From positions 25,385 through 89,384 of the forward strand of contig CALCOY010000063.1 in the NCBI GenBank assembly GCA_937897325.1: a DNA stretch of 64,000 bases, given 5' to 3'. Within the stretch, counting starts at the first letter, position 1; every line of letters begins with the position of its first letter. The notes beneath the pieces are model-generated. The model searched no databases and had not been told where the DNA came from. It was given only the letters and a program-made list of their open reading frames with translations. Of the stretch, positions 1 through 10,256 are shown in pieces. Source of the stretch: an uncultured Shimia sp. GTDB taxonomy: Bacteria; Pseudomonadota; Alphaproteobacteria; Rhodobacterales; Rhodobacteraceae. The position numbers and the translations under genes are program-made.

Positions 1-106
1 CCTAACGCGGCCGGAGGGAAGTGACCAGAAACGAGTTTTCCCCCGGCGCACCTTGGGCTAGTCTGCAAGGAATTACGAGCAGCTGCCACATATTCAGGGG
101 ACAAGG
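1..106. other. Non-coding lead before lptF
   Basis: This 106-base segment precedes the first gene. It presumably holds the lptF promoter and perhaps the promoter of a divergent gene lying outside the window. I see no clear -35/-10 pair. Long reading frames crossing it on the minus strand continue antiparallel into lptF and look like shadows. Confidence 0.3.
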
Positions 107-1231
107 TTGGCGCGAATTGACCGCTATATGCTGTCGCAGATGTTGTGGCTTTTCGGTTTTTGCGCACTGGTCCTTGTGGCAATCTTCTGGATTAATCGGG
201 GCGTTGTGCTGTTTGATCGATTGATCGGCGATGGCCAGACAGCGCTTGTTTTCCTTGAGTTTACGGCACTTAGCCTGCCGACGCTGATCGCACGCGTATT
301 GCCGATCGCCGCGTTCTGCGCGAGCGTCTATGTAACGAACCGCCTGAACAATGAAAGCGAACTGACGGTCATGCTGGCAACCGGTGCATCGCCCTGGCGG
401 TTGGCGCGACCCGTTTTTCTCTTTGGTCTGGTTGTGGCGAGTATGATGGCGATTCTTACAAACACGCTTGTGCCGACCGCGCAGGCGCAACTGACAGAGC
501 GAGAGGCGGAGATTTCACGAAACCTCACCTCGCGCCTATTGACCGAAGGCACTTTCCTAAGCCCGACCGAGAATGTGACGTTTTATACCCGCGAAATCGG
601 TGAAGATGGCGTGCTGCGCGATGTATTCCTTTCGGATCGTCGAAACCCGAGCGAGCGGGTGATGTATACGGCGGCCGAGGCCTATCTTCTGCGGGACGAA
701 AACAGCACGACGCTGATTATGGTGGACGGGCTGGCGCAACGTTTGAGCGAGCCGGGCAAGCGGCTGTCGACCTCGACATTCCAGGATTTTTCGTTCGACA
801 TCTTGCCCATGATGGACAGTGCTGCAGGCGGTTTTGCTTCAATCCGGCATTTGCGGTCGCTTGCCTTTCTTGAGAATTGGGATGAGATTTCCGAGCAAAC
901 GGGCGCCAGCCGCGGCGCCATTGCCGAAGAGTTGCACAGCCGGTTCGCGCAGCCGCTTTTCTGCCTGGTCGTGGCCCTGGTCGGGTTTGCGACGCTGTTG
1001 GTCAGCGGCTATTCCCGTTTTGGGGTCTGGCGTGAAATCGCGATTGCTTTTGGACTTCTTCTGATCATCGACGGGATGCGCGGGGTGCTGATTGATTTCG
1101 TGTTGGAGGATGCGTGGCTTTGGCCGCTGATGTACATGCCCAGCCTGATTGGCCTGACGCTGGCGCTTGGCATGTTGGGCACTGCGGCAAGGCCGGGCTG
1201 GTGGCGGATCTGGCGGAGCGCACCTGCATGA
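107..1231 (+). CDS. lptF: LPS export ABC transporter permease LptF
   Basis: Inner-membrane permease of the LptB2FG complex, which extracts lipopolysaccharide from the inner membrane and passes it to the periplasmic bridge. The 374-residue protein has hydrophobic spans near residues 12-32, 55-75 and 100-120, a periplasmic middle, and three more spans after about residue 285, which is the LptF/LptG (YjgP/YjgQ) topology. The start is a TTG. The N-terminus MARIDRYMLSQ fits the family and makes TTG more likely than the ATG seven codons later. Its stop overlaps the lptG start in an ATGA, so the two are probably translationally coupled. Confidence 0.93.
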   Translation: MARIDRYMLSQMLWLFGFCALVLVAIFWINRGVVLFDRLIGDGQTALVFLEFTALSLPTLIARVLPIAAFCASVYVTNRLNNESELTVMLATGASPWRLARPVFLFGLVVASMMAILTNTLVPTAQAQLTEREAEISRNLTSRLLTEGTFLSPTENVTFYTREIGEDGVLRDVFLSDRRNPSERVMYTAAEAYLLRDENSTTLIMVDGLAQRLSEPGKRLSTSTFQDFSFDILPMMDSAAGGFASIRHLRSLAFLENWDEISEQTGASRGAIAEELHSRFAQPLFCLVVALVGFATLLVSGYSRFGVWREIAIAFGLLLIIDGMRGVLIDFVLEDAWLWPLMYMPSLIGLTLALGMLGTAARPGWWRIWRSAPA

Positions 1232-2325
1232 TCCTGCATCGCTACTTTGCGCGCCGCTTCCTGATGGCCTTCCTGCTGATCACTTCGGTGTTGTTCGGGC
1301 TGATCGTGCTGGTCGACCTGATCGAACAGACCCGCCGGTTTTCGGAGTTCGACATCACGATGGGTCAACGGCTGGGGCTGACGCTTTTGAACGTGCCTGC
1401 CTCGTTGAATGAAATCCTGCCGCTGATCATGATCCTGGCGACGGTGACGCTGTTTGTCAGTCTCGCACGATCATCCGAGTTGGTCGTTACCCGCGCGGCG
1501 GGGCGTTCGGCTATGCGAGCCCTGGTTGCACCGGTGCTGGTGGCGCTTTTGATCGGCGGGATGGCTGTATCGAGCCTGAACCCGATCGTTGCGGCAACCT
1601 CCAAACGCTATGCAATGCTGTCCGAAAGCTTCAGAACAGGGGGCGCGTCGGCTCTGGCGGTGTCGGAAGACGGGCTGTGGTTGCGCCAAGGCGGACCCGC
1701 GGGCCAAACGGTGATCCGGGCGGCGCGGTCCAATGCGGATGCCTCGGTGCTGTATGGCGTGACCTTCATTGCCTATGCCCCAAATGGTGGGCCCGTCCGC
1801 CGGATCGAGGCGGGAAGCGCCGCACTTGGACCGGAAGGCTGGTCATTGCGGGATGCGAAGGTCTGGCCCCTGGTCGCCGGCTTGAACCCAGAGACCAACG
1901 CTGTGCGCCATGATGCGCTGACACTCCCTTCGACCCTGACGCTGGAACGTATACGCGAAAGCCTGGGGACACCTTCCATCGTGTCCATCTGGGAATTGCC
2001 TGACTTCGTCCGGCAGCTCGAGATGGCCGGTTTTTCTTCGCGCCGCCATCAGGTCTGGTTTCAAGCGGAATTGGCGCGACCCTTTTTCCTCGTCGCTATG
2101 GTGCTGGTGGCGGCGGGTTTCACGATGCGGCACACCCGCTTCGGCGGCACGGGCATTGCCGTGCTGTCGGCTGTCCTGCTGGGCTTTGGCCTTTACTTTG
2201 TGCGCAGCTTTGCGCAGATCTTGGGGGAAAACGGTCAGATCCCTATCCTTCTGGCCGCTTGGGCGCCACCACTCGCTTCGATCTTCCTGGCGCTTGGCCT
2301 GCTGTTGCACGCGGAGGACGGCTAG
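1228..2325 (+). CDS. lptG: LPS export ABC transporter permease LptG
   Basis: Second permease subunit of LptB2FG. It heterodimerises with LptF and works with the ATPase LptB, which is not in this window. The chosen ATG overlaps the lptF stop in an ATGA and gives MILHRYFARRF, a typical LptG start, with 365 residues. A longer frame starting near 1114 lies inside lptF and is not needed. Hydrophobic spans near residues 10-32, 55-80 and 95-120, plus a C-terminal cluster, match the family. lptD starts five bases after the stop. Confidence 0.92.
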   Translation: MILHRYFARRFLMAFLLITSVLFGLIVLVDLIEQTRRFSEFDITMGQRLGLTLLNVPASLNEILPLIMILATVTLFVSLARSSELVVTRAAGRSAMRALVAPVLVALLIGGMAVSSLNPIVAATSKRYAMLSESFRTGGASALAVSEDGLWLRQGGPAGQTVIRAARSNADASVLYGVTFIAYAPNGGPVRRIEAGSAALGPEGWSLRDAKVWPLVAGLNPETNAVRHDALTLPSTLTLERIRESLGTPSIVSIWELPDFVRQLEMAGFSSRRHQVWFQAELARPFFLVAMVLVAAGFTMRHTRFGGTGIAVLSAVLLGFGLYFVRSFAQILGENGQIPILLAAWAPPLASIFLALGLLLHAEDG

Positions 2326-2329
2326 GATC

Positions 2330-4486
2330 ATGCGGCAGCTTCTCTGTGTTTTGATGCTCTGGTTGCCGTTGCCACATGACCTTGCCGCGCAAGAAGCACC
2401 AGAAGAAGACCGGCCTGCCATACTGATCGCCGACGAAATCGAGGTGACGCGCGACCGGGTTCTGGTAGCGCGCGGAAATGTGGAGGCATTTCAAGGTCAG
2501 ACATATCTGCAGGCCGAAAGCGTCCGTTACGACCAGAACAGCGAACAACTGACAATCACCGGACCCATTGTGATCAATGACGGTGAGGGAGTGCGCATTC
2601 TCGCTGATGCGGCCCAGTTGGACCGAGACCTGCAAAACGGCCTGTTGAACGGCGCGCGGCTGGTGCTGAACGAACAATTGCAGCTTGCTTCGGTTGAGAT
2701 GAATCGGGTGAACGGCCGCTATACGCAGCTTTACAAAACAGCGGTGACATCTTGCCGGATCTGCGGAAACGATCCACGCCCGCCCTTGTGGCAGATCCGG
2801 GCGAAGCGTGTCGTACATGATCAGGAAGAACAGCAAATTTATTTCGACGGTGCGCAATTCCGCATCCGCAGCGTGCCGATCTTCTACTTGCCGCGCCTGC
2901 GCCTGCCTGACCCGACGCTGGACCGTGCGACTGGGGTGCTTTTTCCCCGGCTGCGCACGACCTCGAACCTTGGGACGGGGCTGAAAGTGCCGTATTTCAT
3001 CAAGCTGGGGGATCATAGGGATCTGACGCTGACACCCTATCTGTCGGGGCGCACGCGCACCCTAGAGTTCCGCTACCGTCAGGCCTTTCGACGCGGACGG
3101 ATAGAATTCAACGGGGCTTACACCCGCGATGACGAACGCCCCGGCGAGACGCGCGGATATCTCTTCGGCTTTGGTCGCTTCGATCTGCGCAACGACTTCG
3201 TGTTGAATTTCGATCTAGAGACGACATCCGACGACGCCTATCTAAAGGATTACGGCTATTCCGAGAAAGACCGGCTCGACAGTGCAATCCAAATCAGCCG
3301 AGCGCGGCGCGATCAGTATATTTCGTTCGGAGCCACCAACTTCAAGACCCTGCGGGACAACGAGGAAAATGCCATCCTGCCAACAAATGTTCTGAACGCG
3401 ATCTATGAGCAGCGGGTCTTTCCGCGGCAGATCGGGGGCGAGGTTCGACTTGCCCTGAACGCGCATTCGCATTTCAGGCGGTCCTCACTTCTGACCGATG
3501 GACCAGATTTCGACGACATTTCGGATGGTGCCGACATTGTACGGCTGAGTGCCGATCTGAGTTGGTTGCGCACCTTCACATTTGCCGGTGTGCGCGCCCA
3601 CACTGAGCTTGGTGTGGCGATCGACGCGTTCGAGGTCAAGCAGGACCCGAACTTCCCCAATGCCGATGCAGGCACGTTCCCGCGTGCAGCGATCACCCTG
3701 CGCTATCCCTTGATGCGGCGCGAAGAAAACGGTGCGATGCAATATCTAGAGCCGGTTGTTCAGGCAGGCTGGACGGGCGGGTCTGCGCTGGATGTGCCGA
3801 ACGAGGAAAGCACGCGCGTGGAATTCGACGAAGGCAATCTTCTGTCCCTGTCGCGTTTTCCGTCAGCAGACAGGCGTGAATTGGGGGCGGCCGTCGCCCT
3901 GGGCGTAAACTGGGCCCGGATCGCACCGGAGAGCTGGCAAGCAAACCTGACAATTGGGCAGGTCCTGCGCGACGAAGCCGATGACGACTTTACGACGACC
4001 TCCGGTCTGTCGGGCAGCACCACCGATTTCTTGGTCGCAGGTCAGATGAAGCTACAGAACGGTCTGGCGGTGTCGGCCCGCACGCTTTTCAACGAAAGCT
4101 TCGACTTTTCCAAGGCCGAGGTCCGCGGATCCTGGGCAACAAAGCGCGTCGATGTAGGCGGCAGCTACCTCTGGCTCGGAGCCGATCCCGAGGAAGAACG
4201 CGCCGACCGGACAAGTGAGTTGGCTCTGGCAGGCACGTTCGCTCTCGACCGGCATTGGGATGCAAGCGTCGATTGGCGCTATGACCTGGAAGACGGCAGG
4301 TCGGCCCGGGCTGGGCTTGGTGTGACCTACAATAACGAATGCGTCTCGGTGGGCCTTTCGGTGATCCGGCGCTATACGTCTTCGACAAGTCTTGAGCCCT
4401 CGACCGACTTAGGATTTACAGTGGCGCTCAAGGGCTTTGCTGTTAGTAACGGAACCGAAAAGTATCAAAGATCATGCGGGAATTAG
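2330..4486 (+). CDS. lptD: LPS-assembly outer-membrane protein LptD
   Basis: Outer-membrane beta-barrel that, with the lipoprotein LptE, inserts LPS into the outer leaflet. The 718 residues start with a Sec signal peptide ending around LAA-QE at residue 20. An OstA/LptA-like periplasmic domain (about 30-150) and a barrel rich in alternating aromatic and charged strands follow. A C-x2-C pair lies at residues 142 and 145 and further cysteines lie near the C-terminus, probably serving the disulphide scheme of this lineage. The ATG is just after the lptG stop. A frame extending back to 2156 is overlap with lptG. The 3' end overlaps surA by 13 bases. Confidence 0.93.
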   Translation: MRQLLCVLMLWLPLPHDLAAQEAPEEDRPAILIADEIEVTRDRVLVARGNVEAFQGQTYLQAESVRYDQNSEQLTITGPIVINDGEGVRILADAAQLDRDLQNGLLNGARLVLNEQLQLASVEMNRVNGRYTQLYKTAVTSCRICGNDPRPPLWQIRAKRVVHDQEEQQIYFDGAQFRIRSVPIFYLPRLRLPDPTLDRATGVLFPRLRTTSNLGTGLKVPYFIKLGDHRDLTLTPYLSGRTRTLEFRYRQAFRRGRIEFNGAYTRDDERPGETRGYLFGFGRFDLRNDFVLNFDLETTSDDAYLKDYGYSEKDRLDSAIQISRARRDQYISFGATNFKTLRDNEENAILPTNVLNAIYEQRVFPRQIGGEVRLALNAHSHFRRSSLLTDGPDFDDISDGADIVRLSADLSWLRTFTFAGVRAHTELGVAIDAFEVKQDPNFPNADAGTFPRAAITLRYPLMRREENGAMQYLEPVVQAGWTGGSALDVPNEESTRVEFDEGNLLSLSRFPSADRRELGAAVALGVNWARIAPESWQANLTIGQVLRDEADDDFTTTSGLSGSTTDFLVAGQMKLQNGLAVSARTLFNESFDFSKAEVRGSWATKRVDVGGSYLWLGADPEEERADRTSELALAGTFALDRHWDASVDWRYDLEDGRSARAGLGVTYNNECVSVGLSVIRRYTSSTSLEPSTDLGFTVALKGFAVSNGTEKYQRSCGN

Positions 4487-5712
4487 GCAAGATGACACGG
4501 GCGGCTTTGACACACTGTTTCTTAGGGCTTTGCCTTGCGCTGATCATGGCGCTGCCAGGCACGGCGCAGGGTCTGTTCGATCCGGCCGCGCGGGTAAATG
4601 ACAGCATCATCACCGAATTCGAGATCCAGCAGCGCGTTCGTCTCTTCCAGGTGTTGAACGCGCCGGGGGCTAGCCGGAAAAGCATTCTGGACGCGCTGAT
4701 CGACGACCGGTTGCGCGTGGCAGAGGCACGCCGACTTGGCCTGACGCTGACCGATGAAGAGCTGATCGAAGCACAAACCGAGTTCGCCGCACGTGGGGAT
4801 CTGGGCCTTGAAGAATTCCAGCAGGCGCTTGGGCGCGCAGGGGTAGAGCCCGAAACGCTGCGGGATTTCGTTTCGGTCAATGCGATCTGGCGGGAGTATA
4901 TCCGGGCGCGCTATGGATCGCGCGTGCAAATAAGCGAACGAGAGATTGATCGGGCCCTTGCGGCGACGACCAACCCGACAGGCCTGCGGGTGCTTTTGTC
5001 AGAGATTATCATTCCTGCTCCGGCGCAGGGTCTGGCGCAAGCGCAGGCCAGAGCCGAACGTGCCTCACAGGCGGCAAGCTTCGCGGAGTTTGAATCTTTC
5101 GCACGGCAGTTTTCTGCATCGGGATCGCGCAATGCGGGCGGTCGGTTGCCATGGACACCGGTGAACCAACTGCCCCCAGGTTTGCGTTCGGTCATCCTTG
5201 GCCTCGCGCCGGGTGAAGTAACGGACCCACTGCCTATCCCGAACGCCATCGCTTTGTTCCAGCTGCGCGCGCTCGAGGAAACGAGCACTCCAACGCCCAG
5301 CTATGCCGCCATCGAATATGCCGCCTACTACATAGACGGAGGGCGGACCGAGCAGACACTGGCAGCCGCTAAACGATTGAAGACGCAAGTGGACGTGTGC
5401 GACGATCTTTACGGGGTAGCACAAGGTCAGCCGGAAGAGGTGCTGGAACGCGGCAGCCTGCCACCATCGGAGATCCCAGAGGATATTGCGATTGAACTTG
5501 CGAAGCTCGATCCCGGTGAAGTGTCAACAAACCTGACACGCGCAGATGGAAGGACACTCGTCTTTTTGATGCTTTGCGGTCGCACCGGCGTTGTCGAGGA
5601 AGATGTCGACCGGGGACAGATCGCCAATCAATTGCGCGGACAGCGTTTGCAGGGCTTCTCTGACAGCCTTCTGGAAGAGTTGCGGTCCGAGGCGCGGATC
5701 GTCCGATTCTGA
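4474..5712 (+). CDS. surA: Periplasmic chaperone/peptidyl-prolyl isomerase, SurA type
   Basis: Probable periplasmic chaperone for outer-membrane proteins, with LptD as a likely client. The 412-residue frame has an N-terminal hydrophobic signal (about 10-32), a SurA N-terminal helical domain (about 38-150) and one recognisable parvulin-like domain (about 165-275, with a GGRLPW core), so it has fewer isomerase domains than the E. coli protein. The start could be ATG 4474, overlapping lptD, or ATG 4492; the signal peptide is preserved either way. The order lptD-surA-pdxA-rsmA is the same as in enterobacteria, which strengthens the assignment. Confidence 0.85.
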   Translation: MRELGKMTRAALTHCFLGLCLALIMALPGTAQGLFDPAARVNDSIITEFEIQQRVRLFQVLNAPGASRKSILDALIDDRLRVAEARRLGLTLTDEELIEAQTEFAARGDLGLEEFQQALGRAGVEPETLRDFVSVNAIWREYIRARYGSRVQISEREIDRALAATTNPTGLRVLLSEIIIPAPAQGLAQAQARAERASQAASFAEFESFARQFSASGSRNAGGRLPWTPVNQLPPGLRSVILGLAPGEVTDPLPIPNAIALFQLRALEETSTPTPSYAAIEYAAYYIDGGRTEQTLAAAKRLKTQVDVCDDLYGVAQGQPEEVLERGSLPPSEIPEDIAIELAKLDPGEVSTNLTRADGRTLVFLMLCGRTGVVEEDVDRGQIANQLRGQRLQGFSDSLLEELRSEARIVRF

Positions 5713-6671
5713 TGCCAGCCCCGCTGATCGTCAGCTGTGGCGACCCGGCAGGTATCGGACCAGAGATCGCGGCCAAGGCCTGGGATGCATTGCGCGACGT
5801 CATCCCGTTTGTGTGGCTTGGCGATCCGGCACATTTGCCGGTCGGCACGCCCTTCCAGGTGATCTCAGATATGGCGGATACCGCTGGCATGCGCGACGCG
5901 ATGCCGGTCATGTCCATTCCCTTTGCGGCAGCGGCGGTTCCTGGCAAACCGGATTTGTCCAATGCGGAAGGCGTGATCGCGGCCATCCGTCGCGGGGTCG
6001 AACTGGTCCAGGTTGATGAGGCATCAGCCCTCTGCACGGCTCCCATCAACAAGAAGGTCCTGATTGACGGGGCAGGATTTCACTATCCTGGCCATACGGA
6101 ATTCCTTGAGGCACTGACCGGGTCCGGGCGGGCTGTCATGATGCTTGCTTCCGACAGGCTGCGGGTGGTGCCGGCCACGATCCATATCGCCCTTGAAGAT
6201 GTGCCAGAGGTCCTGACACCTGCGCTTCTGCGCGAAACGATCCAGATCACGGCGATTGATCTGACCCGCCGCTTTGGGATCGATGATCCGCGCATCGCGG
6301 TGGCAGGGCTGAACCCCCATGCGGGCGAAGGCGGAACCATGGGGCGACAGGAAGGCGACTGGATCGCGGGATTGATCGCAGACATGGCACGCGACGGCTT
6401 GAAGGTGACTGGGCCCTGGCCTGCCGACACCCTGTTTCACACCGAGGCGCGCAAGGGATACGACGCGGTCATTGCGATGTATCACGATCAGGCGCTGATA
6501 CCGATCAAGACGCTGGATTTCGACAAGGGCGTCAATACCACGCTGGGCCTGCCTTTTATACGCACGTCGCCCGATCACGGGACGGCGTTCGATATCGCGG
6601 GGCGCGGTATTGCGAACCCGACAAGCATGATCGAAGCCTTGCGCATGGCCTGGAAGATGGCAGGGGGATGA
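5712..6671 (+). CDS. pdxA: 4-hydroxythreonine-4-phosphate dehydrogenase
   Basis: NAD-dependent enzyme of the DXP-dependent pyridoxal-5'-phosphate pathway that oxidises 4-phosphohydroxy-L-threonine. The 319 residues show the N-terminal [12 protein letters not shown] motif and the histidine-containing metal-site segments [17 protein letters not shown] and MYHDQALIP, all expected for PdxA. The ATG shares one base with the surA stop (TGATG), and the stop overlaps rsmA in an ATGA, so the gene sits in a tightly coupled operon. Length is close to that of E. coli PdxA. Confidence 0.95.
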   Translation: MPAPLIVSCGDPAGIGPEIAAKAWDALRDVIPFVWLGDPAHLPVGTPFQVISDMADTAGMRDAMPVMSIPFAAAAVPGKPDLSNAEGVIAAIRRGVELVQVDEASALCTAPINKKVLIDGAGFHYPGHTEFLEALTGSGRAVMMLASDRLRVVPATIHIALEDVPEVLTPALLRETIQITAIDLTRRFGIDDPRIAVAGLNPHAGEGGTMGRQEGDWIAGLIADMARDGLKVTGPWPADTLFHTEARKGYDAVIAMYHDQALIPIKTLDFDKGVNTTLGLPFIRTSPDHGTAFDIAGRGIANPTSMIEALRMAWKMAGG

Positions 6672-7510
6672 GCACAATCGATGGCCTGCCCCCCCTGCGC
6701 GAGGTCATTGCCACGCATGGGCTTTCGGCAAAGAAATCGCTGGGGCAGAATTTCCTCTTGGATCTGAACCTGACCGCTAAGATCGCGCGGCAGGCCGGTG
6801 AACTGACGGGATGCGATGTGCTGGAGATTGGTCCGGGACCTGGCGGTTTGACACGCGGTCTTTTGGCGGAAGGAGCGCGCAAGGTGCTTGCAGTCGAAAA
6901 AGACCCGCGCTGCCTACCGGCTCTTCAGGAGATCGCTGCGGCCTATGGAGGGCGGCTGGAGGTGCTGCAGGGTGATGCGCTGGCCATCGATCCACTTGTC
7001 CATCTGGTACCTCCAATAAAGATCGCGGCAAACCTGCCCTACAATGTCGGGACGGAATTGCTGGTGCGCTGGCTGACCCCCCCTACTTGGCCGCCATTTT
7101 GGGAAACGCTTACATTGATGTTCCAGCGGGAAGTGGCGGAGCGTATTGTCGCCCGACCCGGATCAAAGGCCTACGGGCGGCTTGCCGTGCTGGCCCAATG
7201 GCGCGCGGAGGTGAGGATTGCCATGCAGTTGCCGCCAGACGCGTTTACCCCGCCTCCAAAGGTTTCGAGTGCTGTGGTGCATCTGGCCGCCCTGCCCGCA
7301 CCAAGATTCGAGGCGGATGCGGCCGTCTTGTCACGTGTTGTCGCGGTCGCTTTCAACCAGCGGCGCAAGATGTTGCGAGCCTCTTTGCGAGGTCTAGCGC
7401 CGGACATCGAAGAACGGCTGAAGGCTGTCGGCATCCCACCGACCGAGCGGGCAGAACAGGTCGAATTGGAAGCGTTTTGCGCATTGGCCCGAGCCGTAGC
7501 GGCACCTTAG
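6668..7510 (+). CDS. rsmA: 16S rRNA dimethyladenosine transferase RsmA (KsgA)
   Basis: Dimethylates two adjacent adenosines in helix 45 of 16S rRNA late in 30S assembly. The 280-residue protein has a SAM-binding segment [14 protein letters not shown], the family motif NLPYN at the catalytic site, and a C-terminal RNA-binding part containing [11 protein letters not shown]. It starts by ATGA overlap with pdxA and is the last gene of the lptF-rsmA run. The next gene converges from the other strand only four bases away. The apaG/apaH genes that follow in enterobacteria are absent. Confidence 0.95.
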   Translation: MSTIDGLPPLREVIATHGLSAKKSLGQNFLLDLNLTAKIARQAGELTGCDVLEIGPGPGGLTRGLLAEGARKVLAVEKDPRCLPALQEIAAAYGGRLEVLQGDALAIDPLVHLVPPIKIAANLPYNVGTELLVRWLTPPTWPPFWETLTLMFQREVAERIVARPGSKAYGRLAVLAQWRAEVRIAMQLPPDAFTPPPKVSSAVVHLAALPAPRFEADAAVLSRVVAVAFNQRRKMLRASLRGLAPDIEERLKAVGIPPTERAEQVELEAFCALARAVAAP

Positions 7511-7514
7511 ATCG

Positions 7515-8093
7515 TTACTCTGCCGCTTCTGGGGCGTTGTTGTCCGGCTGATCGGGCGTTTTATCGGTCTTTTCAGCCTTCGGCTTTCTGGTGGTGCGGG
7601 CGCGCGCTTGCTTGGGCTTCGGCTTGGGTTGACTTTCTGGCGTCTCCACAAGGCCACTGTCGCCATCGTCATCCACAATGCCCGTATCAACCACCACGTC
7701 CGGTTGGGGCGACTGGGTCGGGTCGGGCTGGGGCTGTGACTGCGGCTGTGAATCCTGTTCTTGTCGGGCAGCGCGGTCGCGATCGCGTTCGGCCTGACGT
7801 TCGCGGTTCTGACGCTCCTGCTCTTCCCGGCGGGCCTCGACCTCACGCTGCGCTTCGCTGAGCAGGCGCAAATAATGTTCTGCATGTTGCTGAAAGTTTT
7901 CAGCGGCGACCCGGTCATTGGACAATTGCGCGTCACGGGCAAGTTGATTGTATTTATCAATGATCTGCTGGGGTGTGCCGCGCACCTTGCCTTCTGGACC
8001 CGAGCTGTCGAAGACGCGATTGATAACGTTGCCGCCAGCATTCGAGCGGTTGCGGTTGCCCTTTGAGCGTGACCTTGATCTCGAAGATTTCAT
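7515..8093 (-). CDS. DUF4167 domain protein
   Basis: A 192-residue conserved alphaproteobacterial protein of unknown function. The N-terminus is a short basic tract (SRSRSRSKGNRNRS). A conserved domain at about residues 20-75 includes the stretch FDSSGPEGKVRGTPQQIIDKY, shown here only in part as the family hallmark. The rest is a charged coiled-coil-like stretch, then a Gln/Pro/Asp-rich and Lys-rich tail that is probably disordered. The basic N-terminus suggests nucleic-acid binding, which is inference. It lies downstream of prmC on the same strand, but a 217-base gap suggests its own promoter. Confidence 0.8.
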   Translation of the reverse strand: MKSSRSRSRSKGNRNRSNAGGNVINRVFDSSGPEGKVRGTPQQIIDKYNQLARDAQLSNDRVAAENFQQHAEHYLRLLSEAQREVEARREEQERQNRERQAERDRDRAARQEQDSQPQSQPQPDPTQSPQPDVVVDTGIVDDDGDSGLVETPESQPKPKPKQARARTTRKPKAEKTDKTPDQPDNNAPEAAE

Positions 8094-8310
8094 GAATTCA
8101 GTTCAGCTTTCGTGCAGTTTTTGCTGATCGCGGGGCACGCCATCAATTGCGTGCTGGCCCGTTATGCGATTGTTTCGGCTTGATCCGGGATGTGTCAGGG
8201 ACCAACATACCGACCGGATAGTTCTGAATATGCATGCGATCCGGCTTTGAGCAAGGGCAAATGCGCGTTTTTATATATTTTGTGCAGTCTCTCGCGCCTT
8301 TTTGACACGG
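8094..8310. other. Intergenic region between prmC and the DUF4167 gene
   Basis: A 217-base gap downstream of prmC and upstream of the DUF4167 gene, both on the minus strand. It should hold the DUF4167 promoter. I see no convincing hairpin terminator, RNA gene or reading frame in it. Confidence 0.4.
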
Positions 8311-9141
8311 CTAGCGCAAACGAGCCTGCACAACGCGGTCGCGTCCGTCGAGATCGGGCAGCAGATCAAGACAGGTCCACCCGGCCTTTTTAAAGATCTC
8401 ACAGACCACGGGGCCTCGCGTCCAACCGATTTCCACCAGCACCCGCCCACCAGGCACCAGATGCTTTTGCGCACCCGAGGCAATGACCTGGTAGGCAGAC
8501 AGTCCGTCGCCCTCGTCGGTGAGTGCCATTCGGGGTTCGTGATCGCGCAACTCAGGTGCGACGCCGTGCATCTCATGAGCCGCAAGATATGGCGGGTTGG
8601 CCACGATCAAGTCGAACTGATCGGTGACGGCCGAAAACCAGTCAGATTGCAGAATTTCGGCGCGTGGGGCGACGCCATTCAAAACGGCATTGGCGCTGGC
8701 CTGCAGACAGGCGGCCGCGCTCATATCGACACCCGTTCCGGTGGCGCGGTCTCTTTCAGCCAAGAGCGTGACAAGAATGCAGCCAGATCCCGTGCCAAGA
8801 TCCAGAAGATGTCCAAAGGGTTCGGCCAGCGCAGCCTCAATCAGCGTTTCGGTTTCTGGCCTTGGGTCAAGCACTTCGCTGCTGACCTTAAAGCTACGGC
8901 CATAAAACTCACGCTCTCCGATCAGGTGCGACACCGGTACACGCACCGCCCGAAGCGAGATCAGCTTTTCAAAGCGCTCCTCAATCTCAGGCGCGATATC
9001 TTCCGGGGCAATCAGCGTCACGCGGGCCGCATCAACTTGCGCCGCATGGGCCAGCAGAATCCGCGCATCACGCGCGGGATCGGGCACCCCTGCGGCCCGC
9101 AACCGGGCGGTCGCAGCCACCATGGCCTCGGCGGCCGTCAC
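8311..9141 (-). CDS. prmC: Peptide chain release factor N5-glutamine methyltransferase
   Basis: Methylates the glutamine of the GGQ motif in release factors, raising termination efficiency. The 276 residues contain a SAM site ([16 protein letters not shown]) and the catalytic NPPY motif in [13 protein letters not shown]. The start is GTG, overlapping the stop of prfA in a GTGA, so the enzyme is co-translated with its substrate RF1. This arrangement is very common in bacteria. Confidence 0.95.
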   Translation of the reverse strand: MTAAEAMVAATARLRAAGVPDPARDARILLAHAAQVDAARVTLIAPEDIAPEIEERFEKLISLRAVRVPVSHLIGEREFYGRSFKVSSEVLDPRPETETLIEAALAEPFGHLLDLGTGSGCILVTLLAERDRATGTGVDMSAAACLQASANAVLNGVAPRAEILQSDWFSAVTDQFDLIVANPPYLAAHEMHGVAPELRDHEPRMALTDEGDGLSAYQVIASGAQKHLVPGGRVLVEIGWTRGPVVCEIFKKAGWTCLDLLPDLDGRDRVVQARLR

Positions 9142-10193
9142 GCGCCCATCTCCGCAAGTTTGCGGGCTTGGTCATCGGCGGTCAGGGCATCGATCACCTC
9201 ATCGAGATCACCCGCCATCACGGCATCAAGCTTGTAGAGCGTTAGGTTGATACGGTGATCCGTCATGCGTCCCTGCGGGAAGTTATAGGTGCGGATCCGT
9301 TCCGAACGATCTCCGGATCCCACCTGAGCAGCTCGGTCTGCACTGCGTTCGCTGTCGACACGACTGCGTTCCAGATCATAAAGTCGCGCGCGCAGGACTT
9401 GCATGGCAATCTCGCGGTTGCGGTGCTGGGATTTCTCGGAGCTGGTGACGACGATGCCCGAAGGTTCATGGGTGATGCGTACGGCAGAATCGGTCGTGTT
9501 GACGTGCTGGCCCCCAGCCCCCGAAGATCGCATCGTATCGATGCGCAGGTCGTTCGGATCGATATGAATGTCCACCTCTTCGGCTTCGGGCAGCACGGCG
9601 ACGGTGGCCGCAGAGGTGTGAATACGACCTCCGCTTTCTGTCGCAGGCACCCGCTGGACACGGTGCACACCAGATTCGAATTTCAGCCGGGCGAAAACAT
9701 TTGTTCCGGTGATGTGGGCCACCACCTCTTTGACACCGCCCAGTTCCGTCAGCTGTTCCTCGATGATCTCAAAGCGCCAGCCGTGTTCCTCGGCATAGCG
9801 TTGATACATGCGCAGCAGATCGCCCGCAAAAAGTGCGGCCTCGTCCCCGCCCGTGCCCGGTCGGATTTCCAGCATCGCAGGCTTTGCATCCGCTGCGTCC
9901 TTGGGCAAAAGCGCAAGTTGCAAAGCCGCTTCAGCCTCCGGAATGGCCGCCCTGATCGTCGGCAGTTCCTCTTGCGCGAGCGCGGCCATGTCGGGATCAC
10001 CCAGCATCTCTTCAGCCTCTCCCAGATCGGCCAGAAGCTGTTGATAGGATCGGATCTGGTCCACCACAGGTTTTAGATCAGAATATTCCTTGGCCAGCGT
10101 TGCGATGTCCGCGCCAGCTGCGCCATCGGCCATTGCCGCTTCGAGAAATTCAAAACGCTCTGTTATTTGGCTCATACGCTCGGTTGGGATCAT
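9138..10193 (-). CDS. prfA: Peptide chain release factor 1
   Basis: Reads UAA and UAG stop codons and triggers peptidyl-tRNA hydrolysis. The 351-residue form starting [18 protein letters not shown] matches the family length. A frame extending upstream to 10427 has no family character. The codon-recognition PAT motif lies in [14 protein letters not shown], and the hydrolysis motif GGQ in [16 protein letters not shown]. The downstream gene prmC, whose product modifies that glutamine, overlaps by four bases. Confidence 0.95.
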   Translation of the reverse strand: MIPTERMSQITERFEFLEAAMADGAAGADIATLAKEYSDLKPVVDQIRSYQQLLADLGEAEEMLGDPDMAALAQEELPTIRAAIPEAEAALQLALLPKDAADAKPAMLEIRPGTGGDEAALFAGDLLRMYQRYAEEHGWRFEIIEEQLTELGGVKEVVAHITGTNVFARLKFESGVHRVQRVPATESGGRIHTSAATVAVLPEAEEVDIHIDPNDLRIDTMRSSGAGGQHVNTTDSAVRITHEPSGIVVTSSEKSQHRNREIAMQVLRARLYDLERSRVDSERSADRAAQVGSGDRSERIRTYNFPQGRMTDHRINLTLYKLDAVMAGDLDEVIDALTADDQARKLAEMGA

Positions 10194-10256
10194 GAAGGTC
10201 GTTTGGTTGATGATTTGAATTTGGTCAAGGCCACCGCTTGTGGTAGCTTTTCTGCC

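Noticed and set aside
2..490. Long minus-strand frame at the window start
   Set aside because: Antiparallel to lptF, rich in His/Gln/Arg as expected for a shadow of a G+C-rich gene, and without any recognisable domain.
8302..9237. 311-codon plus-strand frame over prmC
   Set aside because: Shadow of prmC on the opposite strand. prmC has the SAM and NPPY motifs and a GTGA link to prfA.
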